Part shown: piece by piece, positions 18,198-27,929 of the stretch
Numbering within the stretch: position 1 is the first letter of the stretch
How the letters are laid out: each line of letters begins with the position of its first letter
Assembly (NCBI GenBank): GCA_000722615.1
Contig: JOKI01000007.1
Span: 141,623-205,622, forward strand
Direction: 5' to 3'
Length of the DNA stretch: 64,000 nucleotides
Source: Pseudorhizobium pelagicum
Lineage (GTDB): Bacteria > Pseudomonadota > Alphaproteobacteria > Rhizobiales > Rhizobiaceae
Translations under genes and position numbers: made by a program
The notes under the pieces: model-generated
Told to the model about the DNA's origin: nothing
What the model saw: the letters and a program-made list of their open reading frames with translations, nothing else
Database searches by the model: none

Positions 18198-18280
18198 CTG
18201 GATTTGATGAAGGTCACGAGAAAGGGCCTGTCCGGTTTCCCGTCAAGCCCTCCTCAGAACCGGTGATAGTCTTTTAAAGC

Positions 18281-18586
18281 TTAAGCAGCAGCAACAGTTG
18301 CAGCTTCGGCAGTCTTCTTGACGATCTGGCGGCGCAGCAGGCGAGCGCGCATCGACAGGTCGGTTTCGCTGGCCTTCAGAAGGAAGGCGTCGAGGCCGCC
18401 GCGATGCTCGACCGAGCGCAGGGCGTGCGCCGAGACGCGCAGACGATAGCGCTGACCCAGAGCGTCGGAAATCAGTGTGACCTGGCACAGGTTCGGCAGG
18501 AACCGGCGACGGGTCCTGTTGTTGGCGTGGCTGACATTGTTGCCCGTCTGGACGCCCTTGCCGGTCAATTCGCACATACGTGTCAT
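18281..18586 (-). CDS. rpmB: 50S ribosomal protein L28
   Basis: A 101-residue basic ribosomal protein. The N-terminus reads '[19 protein letters not shown]', followed by '[13 protein letters not shown]' and '[13 protein letters not shown]', the alphaproteobacterial L28 pattern. It has a near-consensus promoter at 18676-18704 and is followed by the queuosine-precursor transporter gene. Confidence 0.97.
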   Translation of the reverse strand: MTRMCELTGKGVQTGNNVSHANNRTRRRFLPNLCQVTLISDALGQRYRLRVSAHALRSVEHRGGLDAFLLKASETDLSMRARLLRRQIVKKTAEAATVAAA

Positions 18587-18675
18587 GATACACCTTTGTT
18601 CTTATGCAATCGGATGGTACTTCCAGGCAATGCCCGGCGCGCCGATCCAACTGGTCTGATTGGAAAGTTGCGGTT

Positions 18676-18704
18676 CTATAGTCAGTGCGGTCGCCTGCGT
18701 CAAG
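18676..18704 (-). promoter_or_regulatory. Strong sigma70-type promoter upstream of rpmB
   Basis: On the minus strand CTTGAC (18704-18699) and CTATAG (18681-18676) are separated by exactly 17 bases. This is almost the rhizobial consensus CTTGAC-N17-CTATAT. It points at rpmB with a leader of about 80 bases. Confidence 0.7.
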
Positions 18705-18835
18705 CCAAACCTTGGGTTTTGGCCCTGCGATTGTGCGCAGACGCGGCCCGGGCGGCTCTTTCCTGCCATAGTGGACTGTATATATGATGGCAAGAGAGAG
18801 ACATGACGTCCTTCCTCTCCCCTGGAGACCATCCC

Positions 18836-19609
18836 ATGCTTGAACGCCGCCGATCGTTCCTGGCAGCTGCAACCGCCGCGCTCCTCCTTGCCGGACCTGC
18901 CGGCACGGCGGGCATCCGGCATGTCAGCGAGTACGACATCTCGCTCGGCATCCTGCCGATAGCCAAGGCCTCGTTCGCCAGCGAATTTGGCGGTCGCGAC
19001 TACCGCATCTCCGGCAGCTTCCGGTCCTGGGGCCTTGCCGAGCTGATCACGAAGATTTCTGCAGAAACAACGGTCAGCGGCCGCAAGCGCGGGGATCGGC
19101 TTGAGGCGGAGCGCTACAATCTCGTCTACAAGACGGGCAAGCGGACGCGCGTCTACGACGTCACCTATCGCAATGGCAATGTCACCCAGTCCGTCATGAA
19201 GCCGGAGCCGAAGACGCGGCCGGACAACTGGGTGCCGGTGACCGAAGCGGACCTGCGCTCGGTGCTGGATCCTTTGAGCGGGCTCATCTTCGCGGGCGAT
19301 TCCAAGGTCTGCCCCAGCCGGCTGCCGATCTACGACGGCGAATCCCGCATGGATCTGGTGCTGACGCCCAAGGGCAGGAAGCCGTTCTCGACGGACGGGT
19401 TTGAAGGCGAGGCGATCGTCTGCGAAATCCAGTATGTGCCCAAGTCCGGCTTTCGCCGCGGCCGCAGCGATATCGAGCATCTCAAGAAGACGCCGATGGA
19501 GATCTGGTTTGCCAAGGCGCAGTCGGTGAATGTATATGCCCCGGTCTATGCTCGCATTCCGACGAGCATGGGGGATGTCTATGTGAAGGCCGCAAAATAC
19601 GGCGGCTGA
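18836..19609 (+). CDS. DUF3108-family periplasmic protein
   Basis: A 257-residue exported protein. The N-terminus 'MLERRRSFLAAATAALLLAGPAGTAG' region is a signal peptide; the ATG at 18836 is chosen because a GGAG site precedes it. The body matches DUF3108 ('EYDISLGILPIAKASF', 'LDPLSGLIF', 'IYDGESRMDLVL'), a beta-rich fold related to LolB/LPS-handling proteins. Function is unknown; an outer-membrane lipid role is a guess from the fold. It is divergent from rpmB and is followed after 28 bases by a DMT transporter gene. Confidence 0.75.
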   Translation: MLERRRSFLAAATAALLLAGPAGTAGIRHVSEYDISLGILPIAKASFASEFGGRDYRISGSFRSWGLAELITKISAETTVSGRKRGDRLEAERYNLVYKTGKRTRVYDVTYRNGNVTQSVMKPEPKTRPDNWVPVTEADLRSVLDPLSGLIFAGDSKVCPSRLPIYDGESRMDLVLTPKGRKPFSTDGFEGEAIVCEIQYVPKSGFRRGRSDIEHLKKTPMEIWFAKAQSVNVYAPVYARIPTSMGDVYVKAAKYGG

Positions 19610-19637
19610 CTGGGGCGAAGCCCCGAAAGGGGGCAGG

Positions 19638-20528
19638 GTGAAACTTCGCGGCACGCTGATCGGCTTCACCGCCATCCTGATGTGGTCCCTGCTGGCCCTG
19701 ATGACCGCGGCCTCGGGCGGCATGCCACCCTTCCAGCTTTCGGCGATCACCTTTGCGATCGGCAGTCTTCCGGGGCTTCTCTTGTTTGCGGCAAGACCTG
19801 AGCGCATCAAGCTGCTCAGGCAGCCGTCCAAGGTCTGGCTCACTGGCATCCTCGGGCTCTTCGGCTACCATTTCCTCTACTTCACGGCCCTGCGCAATGC
19901 GCCCGCCGTGGAAGCCGGGTTGATCGCCTACCTCTGGCCGCTGTTCATCGTGGTCGGCTCGGCTCTCCTCCCGGGCGAGCGGTTGCGCTGGTATCATGTC
20001 GCGGGCGCGCTCGCGGGTCTGGCGGGAACCATCGCAATCGTCTCGCGCAACGGATTGTCCTTCGACGACCGCTACTTGCTCGGATACGGCGCGGCCTTCC
20101 TCTGTGCTTTCACATGGTCCGGCTATTCGCTTCTCACCCGCCGCTTCGATCGCGTCTCCACCGATGTCGTCACCGGCTTCTGCCTCGCCACCGCGCTGCT
20201 GTCGCTCCTCTGCCATCTCGGTTTCGAGACGACCGTCTGGCCGGCAGATGCCGGTGAGTGGCTGGCGATCGTGGGGCTTGGCCTGCTTCCGGTCGGCGCG
20301 GCCTTCTATGCCTGGGACTACGGCGTCAAGAACGGCGACATCCAGATCATCGGCGCGGCAAGCTATGCGGCACCCCTGTTGTCGACGCTGATCCTGGTCG
20401 CCAGCGGCTTTGCCGAACCGGACTGGCGCATCGCGCTCGCCTGCCTGCTGATCACCGGTGGCGCAGTCCTGGCGGCACGTGACATGTTCGGCCGGCGCAG
20501 CCCGGTCGAGGCAACGCCGGCGGAGTGA
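19638..20528 (+). CDS. DMT-superfamily exporter (EamA, YddG-like)
   Basis: A 296-residue protein with ten predicted hydrophobic helices arranged as two EamA halves ('GYHFLYFTALRNAPAVEAGLIAYLWP' region and 'GAAFYAWDYGVKNGD'). The pattern is that of YddG-type exporters of aromatic amino acids, but substrate assignment is inference. It begins with GTG after a GGCAGG site. It converges with the DUF985 gene with only 3 bases between the stop codons. Confidence 0.82.
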   Translation: MKLRGTLIGFTAILMWSLLALMTAASGGMPPFQLSAITFAIGSLPGLLLFAARPERIKLLRQPSKVWLTGILGLFGYHFLYFTALRNAPAVEAGLIAYLWPLFIVVGSALLPGERLRWYHVAGALAGLAGTIAIVSRNGLSFDDRYLLGYGAAFLCAFTWSGYSLLTRRFDRVSTDVVTGFCLATALLSLLCHLGFETTVWPADAGEWLAIVGLGLLPVGAAFYAWDYGVKNGDIQIIGAASYAAPLLSTLILVASGFAEPDWRIALACLLITGGAVLAARDMFGRRSPVEATPAE

Positions 20529-20531
20529 GGT

Positions 20532-20957
20532 TCAGGCGCTGCCCGGCTTCCAGTCCGGCGGCGCCATCTCGAAGGCCACGAAGTCGAAGCCGGGCGCCAC
20601 GGTGCAGCCGACCAGCGCGAAGCGGCCCATCGGTTCAGCCGCCTGCCAGGCGTTGGCCGGTACGATCGCCTGCGGACGCTCTCCCTGCAGCAGATCGGTT
20701 CCCAGAATGACGGTCTCCACCCGCTCACCGTCCTGCGAGATCTTCAGCCGCAGCGGATCGCCGGCGTGGAAGTGCCAGGCTTCCGCGGCATCGCGGACCC
20801 GGTGCCAGTGGGAGCGCTCCCCGGCCTGCAGCAGGTAATAGATGGCGGTGGAATGTCCGCGCGGGCCGCCGGCCGGATCGCGGAAGGTTTCCACATACCA
20901 GCCGCCCTCCGGATGGCGCTGCATGCCCAGGGTCCGGATGATGTCCTCTGCCGTCAT
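20532..20957 (-). CDS. Cupin-fold DUF985 protein
   Basis: A 141-residue protein of the DUF985 RmlC-like cupin family: 'HPEGGWYVETFR', 'AIYYLLQAGERSHWHRV', 'EAWHFHAGDPL' and 'VPANAWQAAEP'. The His residues form the cupin metal site. No reaction is established for the family. Its ATG at 20957 follows the gloB stop by one base, so the pair is co-transcribed, perhaps linked to aldehyde or sugar metabolism (inference). Confidence 0.82.
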   Translation of the reverse strand: MTAEDIIRTLGMQRHPEGGWYVETFRDPAGGPRGHSTAIYYLLQAGERSHWHRVRDAAEAWHFHAGDPLRLKISQDGERVETVILGTDLLQGERPQAIVPANAWQAAEPMGRFALVGCTVAPGFDFVAFEMAPPDWKPGSA

Positions 20958-20958
20958 C

Positions 20959-21729
20959 CTAGAAGTTGTCCTTGCGCTTGCGGATTTCCGCAAAGACCTC
21001 TTCGTTCGACTTGGTTTCCATCAGCAGGTTGCGGCGGATTGCCGGGTCCGTGGCACGCAGGAAGGGGTTGGTCTCCTTTTCCAGCCCGATCGTCGTCGGG
21101 ATGGTGAACCTGCCGGCAGCCCGGGCTTCCTCGATGTCCTGTACCCTGTCCTGCAAACGGACATTGTCCGGATCGATGCTGATGGCGAAGCGGGCATTGG
21201 AGAGCGTGTATTCATGCCCGAAATAGACGGCAGTCTCGTCGGGCAAGGCCGCGAGCTTCTGGAGCGAATGCCACATGTCTGCTGCAGGCCGCTCGAAGAG
21301 GCGTCCGCAACCGAGCGCGAACAGGGTGTCGGCGGCAAACAGGATCTTGTCGTCGGGAAAATAGTAGCAGATGTGCCCGGCGGTGTGTCCCGGGGTCTCG
21401 ATGACGCAGACCGTATGGTTGCCGAACTGAAACTCGTCGCCCTCCATCACCGAATTGTCGAGCCCGGGGATCGCCACGGCCTCGTTGACCGGGCCGATGA
21501 TCTCCAGGTCGAACTTCTCCTTCAGGGCGAGGTTCGCCTCGACGTGATCGGTATGGTGATGGGTCGTCAGGATATGACTGAGCCGCCATCCGCGGCGGGC
21601 AAGGGCGTCCAGGATCGGCTGCTCCTCGGGAGCATCGATCGTTGCCGTCAGCCCCGTCTCCGGATCATGGACAAGGACACCGTAATTGTCGCTACGGCAT
21701 TGAAAGACTTCGATCTCCAGTGACTTCAT
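20959..21729 (-). CDS. gloB: Hydroxyacylglutathione hydrolase (glyoxalase II)
   Basis: A 256-residue metallo-beta-lactamase-fold enzyme that hydrolyses S-lactoylglutathione to lactate and glutathione, completing methylglyoxal detoxification. The metal motif 'THHHTDH' is at 56-62, further ligands are in 'TPGHTAGH' and '[13 protein letters not shown]', and the C-terminal glutathione-binding region ('[12 protein letters not shown]') is present. It is the first gene of a two-gene unit with DUF985 and is divergent from a methyltransferase gene. Confidence 0.95.
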   Translation of the reverse strand: MKSLEIEVFQCRSDNYGVLVHDPETGLTATIDAPEEQPILDALARRGWRLSHILTTHHHTDHVEANLALKEKFDLEIIGPVNEAVAIPGLDNSVMEGDEFQFGNHTVCVIETPGHTAGHICYYFPDDKILFAADTLFALGCGRLFERPAADMWHSLQKLAALPDETAVYFGHEYTLSNARFAISIDPDNVRLQDRVQDIEEARAAGRFTIPTTIGLEKETNPFLRATDPAIRRNLLMETKSNEEVFAEIRKRKDNF

Positions 21730-21816
21730 GAGTCTCCCTCGTTGCAGACATTGGCGTCAGAACAATGTAGAGGTCGTGCCGTTGTTCTCCAACCGCTGTC
21801 TCTTAGCTTTTTTACC

Positions 21817-22581
21817 ATGCAAACCGATATCGTCGATCTCCGCGAGTTCTATCATTCCGCCCTTGGCCGCCTGGCCGAGCGGTCGATCACGCTGGCGCTG
21901 TCCTCGCTGTGGACGCGACTGCCGGAGGAGCGGCTGGTCGGTCTCGGCTACGCGGTGCCCTATCTGGAGCGTTTCCGGGCCGATACGGAACGGACCTTTG
22001 CCTTCATGTCGGCGGGACAGGGGGCGGTCAACTGGCCGGTCGGGGAGCGGTCGACCACGGCACTGGTGTTCGACGAGGAGCTGCCGCTGCCGGATTCCTC
22101 GGTGGACCGGGTGCTAATGGTGCATTCGCTGGAGTTTGCAGAAAATCCGCGCGAGACGCTGAAGGAGCTCTGGCGGGTGCTGGCTCCCGGTGGGCGGCTG
22201 GTGATCGTCGTGCCGAACCGCCGCGGCGTCTGGGCGCGGATGGAACATACGCCGTTCGGTTCCGGGCGACCCTATTCGCGCGGTCAGCTCATCGGGCTGT
22301 TGCGCGAAACCAACTTCACGCCGGCGGCCAGCGCCGATGCGCTGTTCTTTCCGCCGTCGCGGATACGCATGGTGCTGAAGTTCCGCAACGTGCTGGAGCG
22401 GATGGGCCGGCGCTTCTGGCCGGTCTTCTCCGGCGTCATCATCGTGGAGGCCCAGAAGCGGCTCTACCAGGGGCTGCCCGTTGCTGCGCGGGCCTCGCGT
22501 CGCGTCTTCGTGCCGGTGCTTGCGCCGCAGGGCGTGCCGACCACCCGCGCTGCGGCAAAGGCGCCCCACGCCGGGGGCTGA
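21817..22581 (+). CDS. Class I SAM-dependent methyltransferase
   Basis: A 254-residue protein of the Methyltransf_11 type. Recognisable are '[20 protein letters not shown]' (motif II region) and '[21 protein letters not shown]' (motif III). The N-terminal SAM motif I is degenerate ('[13 protein letters not shown]'). The substrate is unknown. I chose the ATG at 21817 by alignment with family length; no good ribosome site precedes it. It is divergent from gloB (87 bases), a neighbourhood kept in rhizobia. Confidence 0.75.
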   Translation: MQTDIVDLREFYHSALGRLAERSITLALSSLWTRLPEERLVGLGYAVPYLERFRADTERTFAFMSAGQGAVNWPVGERSTTALVFDEELPLPDSSVDRVLMVHSLEFAENPRETLKELWRVLAPGGRLVIVVPNRRGVWARMEHTPFGSGRPYSRGQLIGLLRETNFTPAASADALFFPPSRIRMVLKFRNVLERMGRRFWPVFSGVIIVEAQKRLYQGLPVAARASRRVFVPVLAPQGVPTTRAAAKAPHAGG

Positions 22582-22660
22582 CCCTCGACAAAGCGGTCGT
22601 TCGGCATTAATGCCGATGGATCATCCGTCGTTACCTGCACCCTTCCAGAAGGTCGATCCC

Positions 22661-23770
22661 ATGAGCATCGTCGTCACCGAGCCTGTTCCGCGTCCTGGCA
22701 TCCTGGATATTGCCGCCTATGTGCCCGGCAAGGAACATGCGCCGGGCGTGGCGCGCGTCTTCAAGCTGTCCGCCAACGAGACGCCGCTCGGCGCAAGCCC
22801 CAAGGCCATCGAGGCGTTCAAGGCAGCAGCAAGCCACCTCGAGATCTATCCCGACGGCCTGGCGACGGAACTGCGCGAGGCGATCGGCGCGGTGCACGGG
22901 CTGAATACCGCCAACATCCTGTGCGGCAACGGCTCGGACGAACTGCTCGGCCTGCTCTGCCACGTCTATCTGGGCGTCGGCGACGAGGCGGTCATCACCG
23001 AGCACGGCTTCCTCGTCTACAAGATCCAGATCATGGGCGCGGGCGCAAAGCCGGTCGTCGCCAAGGAGAAGGACGCCACGGTCGATGTCGACGCCATTCT
23101 GGCTGCCGTCACCGAGAAGACGAAGCTTGTCTTCATCGCAAACCCGGGCAATCCTACGGGCACCTATGTTCCCGTCTCGGAAATCCGCCGCCTGCATGCG
23201 GGCCTGCCGAAGAACGTCATCCTGGTGCTCGATGCCGCCTATGCCGAATACGTTCGCCGCAACGACTACGAGGCCGGTCTCGAGCTCGTCGCCACCAGCC
23301 GCAACGTCGTCATGACGCGCACCTTCTCGAAGGCCTATGGGTTGGCTGCGCTGCGCATCGGCTGGATGTATGCGCCGACCGCCATCATCGACGCGATGAA
23401 CCGGGTGCGCGGCCCGTTCAACATGAACGCACCGGCGATCGCGGCCGGCGCCAGCGCCGTGCGCGACCAGGCCTTCATCGAGAAGGCCGTGGAGCACAAC
23501 ACCCTCTGGCTCGACAAGCTGACGCATGCCTTCGAGGCCATCGGCCTTCGCGTGACGCCGTCGGTCACCAACTTCCTGCTGATCCACTTCCCGGACGTCG
23601 ACGGCAAGCGCGCCGAGGAGGCCGATGCCTTCCTGACCAGCCGCGGCTACATCCTGCGCGCCGTCAAGGGCTATGGATTTCCGAACGCCCTGCGCATGAC
23701 GGTCGGTACCGAGGAGGCGAACCGGGGCGTGATCGAGACGCTCGGCGAATTCATGGGACGCACGGCATGA
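22661..23770 (+). CDS. hisC: Histidinol-phosphate / aromatic aminotransferase
   Basis: A 369-residue class I/II PLP enzyme. It transaminates imidazole-acetol phosphate in histidine synthesis. The PLP lysine is K224 in '[15 protein letters not shown]', with 'NPGNPTGTY' and 'DAAYAEY' also present. It is preceded by AGAAGGT at the ATG 22661; earlier in-frame ATGs look non-coding. Because it overlaps tyrC by ATGA, it may also serve phenylalanine and tyrosine synthesis as a HisC-type aromatic aminotransferase (inference). Confidence 0.92.
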   Translation: MSIVVTEPVPRPGILDIAAYVPGKEHAPGVARVFKLSANETPLGASPKAIEAFKAAASHLEIYPDGLATELREAIGAVHGLNTANILCGNGSDELLGLLCHVYLGVGDEAVITEHGFLVYKIQIMGAGAKPVVAKEKDATVDVDAILAAVTEKTKLVFIANPGNPTGTYVPVSEIRRLHAGLPKNVILVLDAAYAEYVRRNDYEAGLELVATSRNVVMTRTFSKAYGLAALRIGWMYAPTAIIDAMNRVRGPFNMNAPAIAAGASAVRDQAFIEKAVEHNTLWLDKLTHAFEAIGLRVTPSVTNFLLIHFPDVDGKRAEEADAFLTSRGYILRAVKGYGFPNALRMTVGTEEANRGVIETLGEFMGRTA

Positions 23771-24693
23771 CGGATGCCCTCTTCAGCCGCATTGCGCTGA
23801 TCGGCATCGGCCTCATCGGTTCCTCGATTGCCCGGGACGTGAAGGCGCTGGGGCTGGCGAAGGAGGTGGTGATCTCGACGCGGAGCGCGGAAACGCTGCG
23901 CCGGGCGGAGGAACTGCAGCTTGGAACCAGCTATACGGCTTCGGCGGCAGAGGCGGTCAAGGGTGCCGATCTCGTCATCGTTTCGGTTCCCGTCGGTGCC
24001 TCCGAGGAGGTGGCCCGCCAGATCGCAGCAACGCTGAAACCCGGAGCCATCGTCACCGACGTCGGTTCGACCAAGGCCTCGGTCATCGCACAGATGGCGC
24101 CGCATATGCCCGAGGGCGTTCACTTCATCCCCGGACATCCCCTGGCGGGCACCGAGAAGTCCGGCCCCGATGCCGGCTTCGAAGGTCTCTTCCAGGGGCG
24201 TTGGTGCATCTTCACGCCGCTTCCCGATACCGATCCGGAGGCGCTGCGAAAGCTGACCGCCTTCTGGACGGCGCTCGGCTCGCGCATCGACGAGATGGAC
24301 CCGCAGCACCACGACAAGGTGCTGGCGATCGTGTCGCACCTGCCGCATATCATCGCCTACAACATCGTCGGCACGGCGGACGACCTGGAGACCGTGACGG
24401 AATCGGAAGTCATCAAGTATTCCGCCTCCGGTTTTCGCGATTTCACCCGCCTTGCCGCGTCCGATCCAACCATGTGGCGCGACGTCTGCCTGCACAACCG
24501 GGAAGCGATCCTGGAGATGCTGGCGCGGTTTTCCGAGGATCTCGCCTATCTGCAGCGGGCGATCCGCTGGGGCGAGGGCGACAAGCTGTTCGAGCTCTTC
24601 AGCCGCACCCGCACCATCCGCCGCTCGATCGTCGAGGCGGGGCAGGATGTCGACGTGCCGGACTTCGGCCGGCACGCGCTCGACAAGAAGTAG
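23767..24693 (+). CDS. tyrC: Prephenate/arogenate (cyclohexadienyl) dehydrogenase
   Basis: A 308-residue NAD-dependent enzyme that oxidatively decarboxylates prephenate or arogenate to tyrosine precursors. The Rossmann motif '[14 protein letters not shown]' is at the N-terminus; '[10 protein letters not shown]' and '[14 protein letters not shown]' are substrate-binding signatures of the TyrA family. The ATG at 23767 overlaps the hisC stop. The frame is open further upstream through hisC, but that part is out-of-frame shadow. Neighbours make this the last two steps of tyrosine synthesis. Confidence 0.93.
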   Translation: MTDALFSRIALIGIGLIGSSIARDVKALGLAKEVVISTRSAETLRRAEELQLGTSYTASAAEAVKGADLVIVSVPVGASEEVARQIAATLKPGAIVTDVGSTKASVIAQMAPHMPEGVHFIPGHPLAGTEKSGPDAGFEGLFQGRWCIFTPLPDTDPEALRKLTAFWTALGSRIDEMDPQHHDKVLAIVSHLPHIIAYNIVGTADDLETVTESEVIKYSASGFRDFTRLAASDPTMWRDVCLHNREAILEMLARFSEDLAYLQRAIRWGEGDKLFELFSRTRTIRRSIVEAGQDVDVPDFGRHALDKK

Positions 24694-24699
24694 CGCACA

Positions 24700-25704
24700 T
24701 CAGAGCCGCGGAATTTCTCCGAGCGGGATGAAGCCGCCCGCGAAGACCTTGCCGCGGTTGACGGTCAGGTCGATGGAGGCATTCTGTCCGCCGCCGTTCA
24801 GCGCCGATAGCATGCCGGCAACCGTCTGCAGGGCCGGTGCGATCTCTGGAAAGGCCAGCGCCAGGCTGTTGCGCCAGGCGTCGATCTGTTCGACCTGAAG
24901 CTTCAGGCGACCCGAGAGATAGCCCTCCTCGTCGATCGAGAAGGGGCCGGTCACGGTGATGACGCGGCCCTCGCCCAGATCTGCCGAGAGCGTGCGCATC
25001 TCGCCCTGCGTGCCATAGAGGGCGATACCGTTCGGATCGGTGCCGTCAATCAGTCCCGCCCGTCCCGCCAGCGTCACGTCGACCGTCGCCGTCATCGGCG
25101 GCAGCAGTTCCGGCAGGCCTTCGGCCGTGGTGCGGGCATTCTGAAGCAGCAGGGCGGCATCGAGGTCCTGGCCGTTCTGGCGCAGGTGCATCTCCGTCCG
25201 TTCGGCGCTGAGGCTGAAAGGCTGGCTGGCGGAGGAGACGATGCTCGTCGTCGCGCCCTCGATGACGGTGGAACTCCGCTCGACACCGCCATTCCTGGCC
25301 GTCAGGCTCGACTGGAAATTCTCCCAGGTGCTCGATACCGTCAGCCCGTGGCTGGTGCGCACCTGCGCCGGGGCATCCACTTCCCAGACAATCTGGCCCG
25401 GCGCATAGACCTGCGCGGCGGAGCGCAGCGCGCCGAGCGTCGCGGAGATCCCGTTGTTACGGTCGTCGAGCGCCACCCGCGAGCAGAACAGCCCGATCCG
25501 GAACGGATAGCCGCGGTAATTGGCGTCCGCACATTCGACGGTGATCCCGTTGGTTTCCTGGCCGCCAAGAAGCGCCAGGGTCTCCTCCTTCAGGGTCGAG
25601 GCGGCATAGAACCAGCCACCGGTGTAGAGAGCGACCGCGAGGACGATCGCCGTCGCGAGGAGCCAAATCTTGCGGCTGACGCTGGTTCGGCTTGACGCTG
25701 ACAT
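24700..25704 (-). CDS. DUF2125-family membrane-anchored periplasmic protein
   Basis: A 334-residue protein with one N-terminal hydrophobic helix (about 12-35, 'IWLLATAIVLAVALYTGGWFY') and a beta-rich periplasmic body typical of DUF2125. It includes 'YRGYPFRIGLFC' with paired cysteines. Function is unknown; the repeats resemble AsmA-like lipid-handling folds, which is only an impression. It converges with tyrC (6 bases) and is divergent from the ChaC gene (53 bases). Confidence 0.72.
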   Translation of the reverse strand: MSASSRTSVSRKIWLLATAIVLAVALYTGGWFYAASTLKEETLALLGGQETNGITVECADANYRGYPFRIGLFCSRVALDDRNNGISATLGALRSAAQVYAPGQIVWEVDAPAQVRTSHGLTVSSTWENFQSSLTARNGGVERSSTVIEGATTSIVSSASQPFSLSAERTEMHLRQNGQDLDAALLLQNARTTAEGLPELLPPMTATVDVTLAGRAGLIDGTDPNGIALYGTQGEMRTLSADLGEGRVITVTGPFSIDEEGYLSGRLKLQVEQIDAWRNSLALAFPEIAPALQTVAGMLSALNGGGQNASIDLTVNRGKVFAGGFIPLGEIPRL

Positions 25705-25757
25705 GATGATCTCCAATGGTGGCCCTGATGTAGCGCGGTGAGCGCTGTAGGGAACGC

Positions 25758-26291
25758 ATGGCGCCGGATATGGACGAATTTTGGGTGTTTGGCTACGGAT
25801 CGCTGATGTGGAATCCGGGCTTTCCCTATCTGGAAAAGGCTGGTGCCCACGTCTTCGGCTATCGACGCTCCCTCTGCGTCCGGTCGCATGTCCACCGCGG
25901 CACCCCCGAGCGGCCGGGGCTGGTCCTCGGGCTCGACCGCGGCGGGTCCTGTCGCGGCGTCGCGTTTCGCGTCGCGGGCGATGATCGGGCTGAGGTCCTC
26001 GACTACCTGCGGGCGAGGGAACTGGTGACGCATGTCTACAAGGAAAGGCTCCTGCCGATCACGCTTGCCGATCGCCAGCGGTTCACGGCGATAGGCTATG
26101 TGGTCGACCGGGCCCATGCGCAATATGCCGGTGCGCTCGACGTTCCCGAGGCTGCGCGGATCGTCCGCGAGGCCATCGGAAAATCCGGCCCCAACCCGAC
26201 CTATGTGATCAACACGGTCGCTCATCTGCGGCAGATGGGCATCCGCGACCATTGGCTGGAAGGCGTCGAACGCCTGGTCGCGACACCTTAG
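25758..26291 (+). CDS. ChaC-type gamma-glutamylcyclotransferase
   Basis: A 177-residue enzyme that cleaves glutathione to 5-oxoproline and Cys-Gly. The glycine-rich 'VFGYGSLMWNPGF' binds the gamma-glutamyl group, and 'YRRSLCV' and 'AREL' complete the ChaC pattern. The start follows an AGGGA site. Its TAG stop overlaps the TAA of the convergent plsC gene by four bases (TTAG). Confidence 0.88.
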   Translation: MAPDMDEFWVFGYGSLMWNPGFPYLEKAGAHVFGYRRSLCVRSHVHRGTPERPGLVLGLDRGGSCRGVAFRVAGDDRAEVLDYLRARELVTHVYKERLLPITLADRQRFTAIGYVVDRAHAQYAGALDVPEAARIVREAIGKSGPNPTYVINTVAHLRQMGIRDHWLEGVERLVATP

Positions 26292-27076
26292 GCGCGTTCG
26301 GCGCGCAGTTCCGCCAGTCGCGTCACGGCCGTCGGCGGCAGGCGCAGGTGCGGGTTGGCCTCGACCGTTTCGATCAGCAGGTCGTCGCTGGCCTTTTCCA
26401 GCGTCGTCTTCAGGGTCTCGAAGAAGGTATCCGGGTCGAGGCCCGGCATGATCGGCGGCAGGATGCGGACCTTGAAGTGGCCGGGGAAGCGGACCGAGCG
26501 GCGTCGCGGCCAGAACAGGCCCGGATGCATGGCGATCGGAACGACAGGAACCTGGATGTCCCGATAGATGCGGGCGATCCCGTAGCGGTATTCAGGAACG
26601 GCGCCCGGCGGGCGGCGCGTGCCCTCGGGGTAGATGATCAGCTGCCGGCCGTTGGCCATCTCCTGCTTGGTGCGCTCCATGACCTCGACCATGACCTTGC
26701 CGCGGGCGCCGCGATTGACCGGGATCATCCGCTGCTTCATCACGTACCAGCCGAAGAGCGGGATCCACAGAAGCTCGCGCTTGAGGATGTAGACCGGGTC
26801 CTTCTGCCAGGGCAGGAGCGCGAACGTGTCCCAGAAGGACTGGTGCTTCGGGGCGAAGATGCAGCCGCCCTCGGGAATGTTTTCCAGTCCCTCGATCTCG
26901 AAGGTGGTGCCGACGATCGTCTTCATCAGCCAGTGGTTGGAGCGCGCCCAGTTCCTGGGAACCGCAAAGGCCCTCTTGCGCGACACGAGGAAGTAGAACG
27001 GCGTCAGCACGATCATCTGGAGGATGAGATTGGCATAAAACGCCAGATTGAAGAGGATGGATCGAACCATCAGCAT
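26288..27076 (-). CDS. plsC: 1-acyl-sn-glycerol-3-phosphate acyltransferase
   Basis: A 262-residue membrane enzyme that acylates lysophosphatidic acid to phosphatidic acid. One N-terminal hydrophobic segment (about 8-32) is followed by the catalytic HX4D motif (H78-QSFW-D83) and the 'YPEGTR' motif (149-154). Rhizobia often carry several plsC homologues, so ornithine-lipid synthesis (OlsA) is an alternative role. The DUF218 gene lies 72 bases upstream on the same strand. Confidence 0.9.
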   Translation of the reverse strand: MLMVRSILFNLAFYANLILQMIVLTPFYFLVSRKRAFAVPRNWARSNHWLMKTIVGTTFEIEGLENIPEGGCIFAPKHQSFWDTFALLPWQKDPVYILKRELLWIPLFGWYVMKQRMIPVNRGARGKVMVEVMERTKQEMANGRQLIIYPEGTRRPPGAVPEYRYGIARIYRDIQVPVVPIAMHPGLFWPRRRSVRFPGHFKVRILPPIMPGLDPDTFFETLKTTLEKASDDLLIETVEANPHLRLPPTAVTRLAELRAERA

Positions 27077-27148
27077 GTGGACTTCCCTCGTGGATCAAGG
27101 CTGCCTACACGAGATTGCAGGCAAGCGAAAGCAGCTGTTGAAAGCGCT

Positions 27149-27862
27149 TCAAACCTTGTCGCCGGTGCGAAGGCCGCTCGGCCGCTCGATGCCGATCCAG
27201 TCGCGGGCGTTGGCGACCACCACCTTCACATATTCCGACATCATGGTGCGCAGGACGTCGGGATCGGCAAACCAGGCCTTGCGGGTCAGGTCGGAGTTTA
27301 CGACGGGGTAGGGGATGAACTGCGTGACGGCATCGACGCGGCGCAGTTCATGCAGGCTGCGCGGGATGTGGTAGTTGTTGGTGACGACCAGCACGACCGT
27401 GAAGCCGTTGTCGTGGATCCAGCGGGCAATTTCATTGGCATTGCCGGTGGTATCGAGCGCGTCATAGCCGATGTCGACGCAGCACGAGAACAGGTCCGAG
27501 GGGGTCTGGGTCATCTTGCGGATCTGCGCCGGCGTCGTCGACGGATGGGCACCGGAGATCAGCAGACGCTTGCCGGCGCCGTCGCGCAACAATCCCATCG
27601 CCTGGTCGATCCGCTGGTAACCGCCGGTCAGCACGACGATGGCGTCGGCCTTCACCCCCTCCGGCGGCTTCAGGGAGGCGACCGAGTCGGCAAACCAGAG
27701 AAATCCGCCGAAGACACCGGCGATCAGCAGGAAACTGACCATGATCAGCCGTCGCACGGCACGCCGCAGCCAGCTGCGGCGCGAAAACAGCTGGCGCGAC
27801 ATGCCGCGTCGTGGCGGCGCGCCAGTTGATCCGTTTCCCTTGATCGGACGAGTCGTGCTCAT
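27149..27862 (-). CDS. DUF218 (YdcF/SanA/ElyC) family envelope protein
   Basis: A 237-residue protein. A basic N-terminus is followed by a membrane helix (about 38-58) and a DUF218 domain with 'IVVLTGGYQRIDQA', 'LLISGAH' and 'TNNYHIPRS'. Family members (ElyC, SanA) affect peptidoglycan or lipid-carrier metabolism and vancomycin tolerance. It sits between ftsX and plsC on the same strand, in an envelope-related run. Confidence 0.85.
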   Translation of the reverse strand: MSTTRPIKGNGSTGAPPRRGMSRQLFSRRSWLRRAVRRLIMVSFLLIAGVFGGFLWFADSVASLKPPEGVKADAIVVLTGGYQRIDQAMGLLRDGAGKRLLISGAHPSTTPAQIRKMTQTPSDLFSCCVDIGYDALDTTGNANEIARWIHDNGFTVVLVVTNNYHIPRSLHELRRVDAVTQFIPYPVVNSDLTRKAWFADPDVLRTMMSEYVKVVVANARDWIGIERPSGLRTGDKV

Positions 27863-27929
27863 GAATCAGTGCATAAACCGAGATAATGGCGGAGAACAGG
27901 TCTTTGTGCGTGGCCGCCCGTGCTGCAGC

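Noticed and set aside
18204-18280. Terminator hairpin downstream of rpmB
   Set aside because: CCGGTT/AACCGG can pair but with a long loop and no T-run; too weak to call.
22582-22660. SAM-II riboswitch or his leader upstream of hisC
   Set aside because: No SAM-II pairing pattern and no run of His codons is visible.
22921-24693. A 590-codon frame starting inside hisC
   Set aside because: The first 280 codons are the shifted frame of hisC; the true tyrC start is the ATG at 23767 overlapping the hisC stop.
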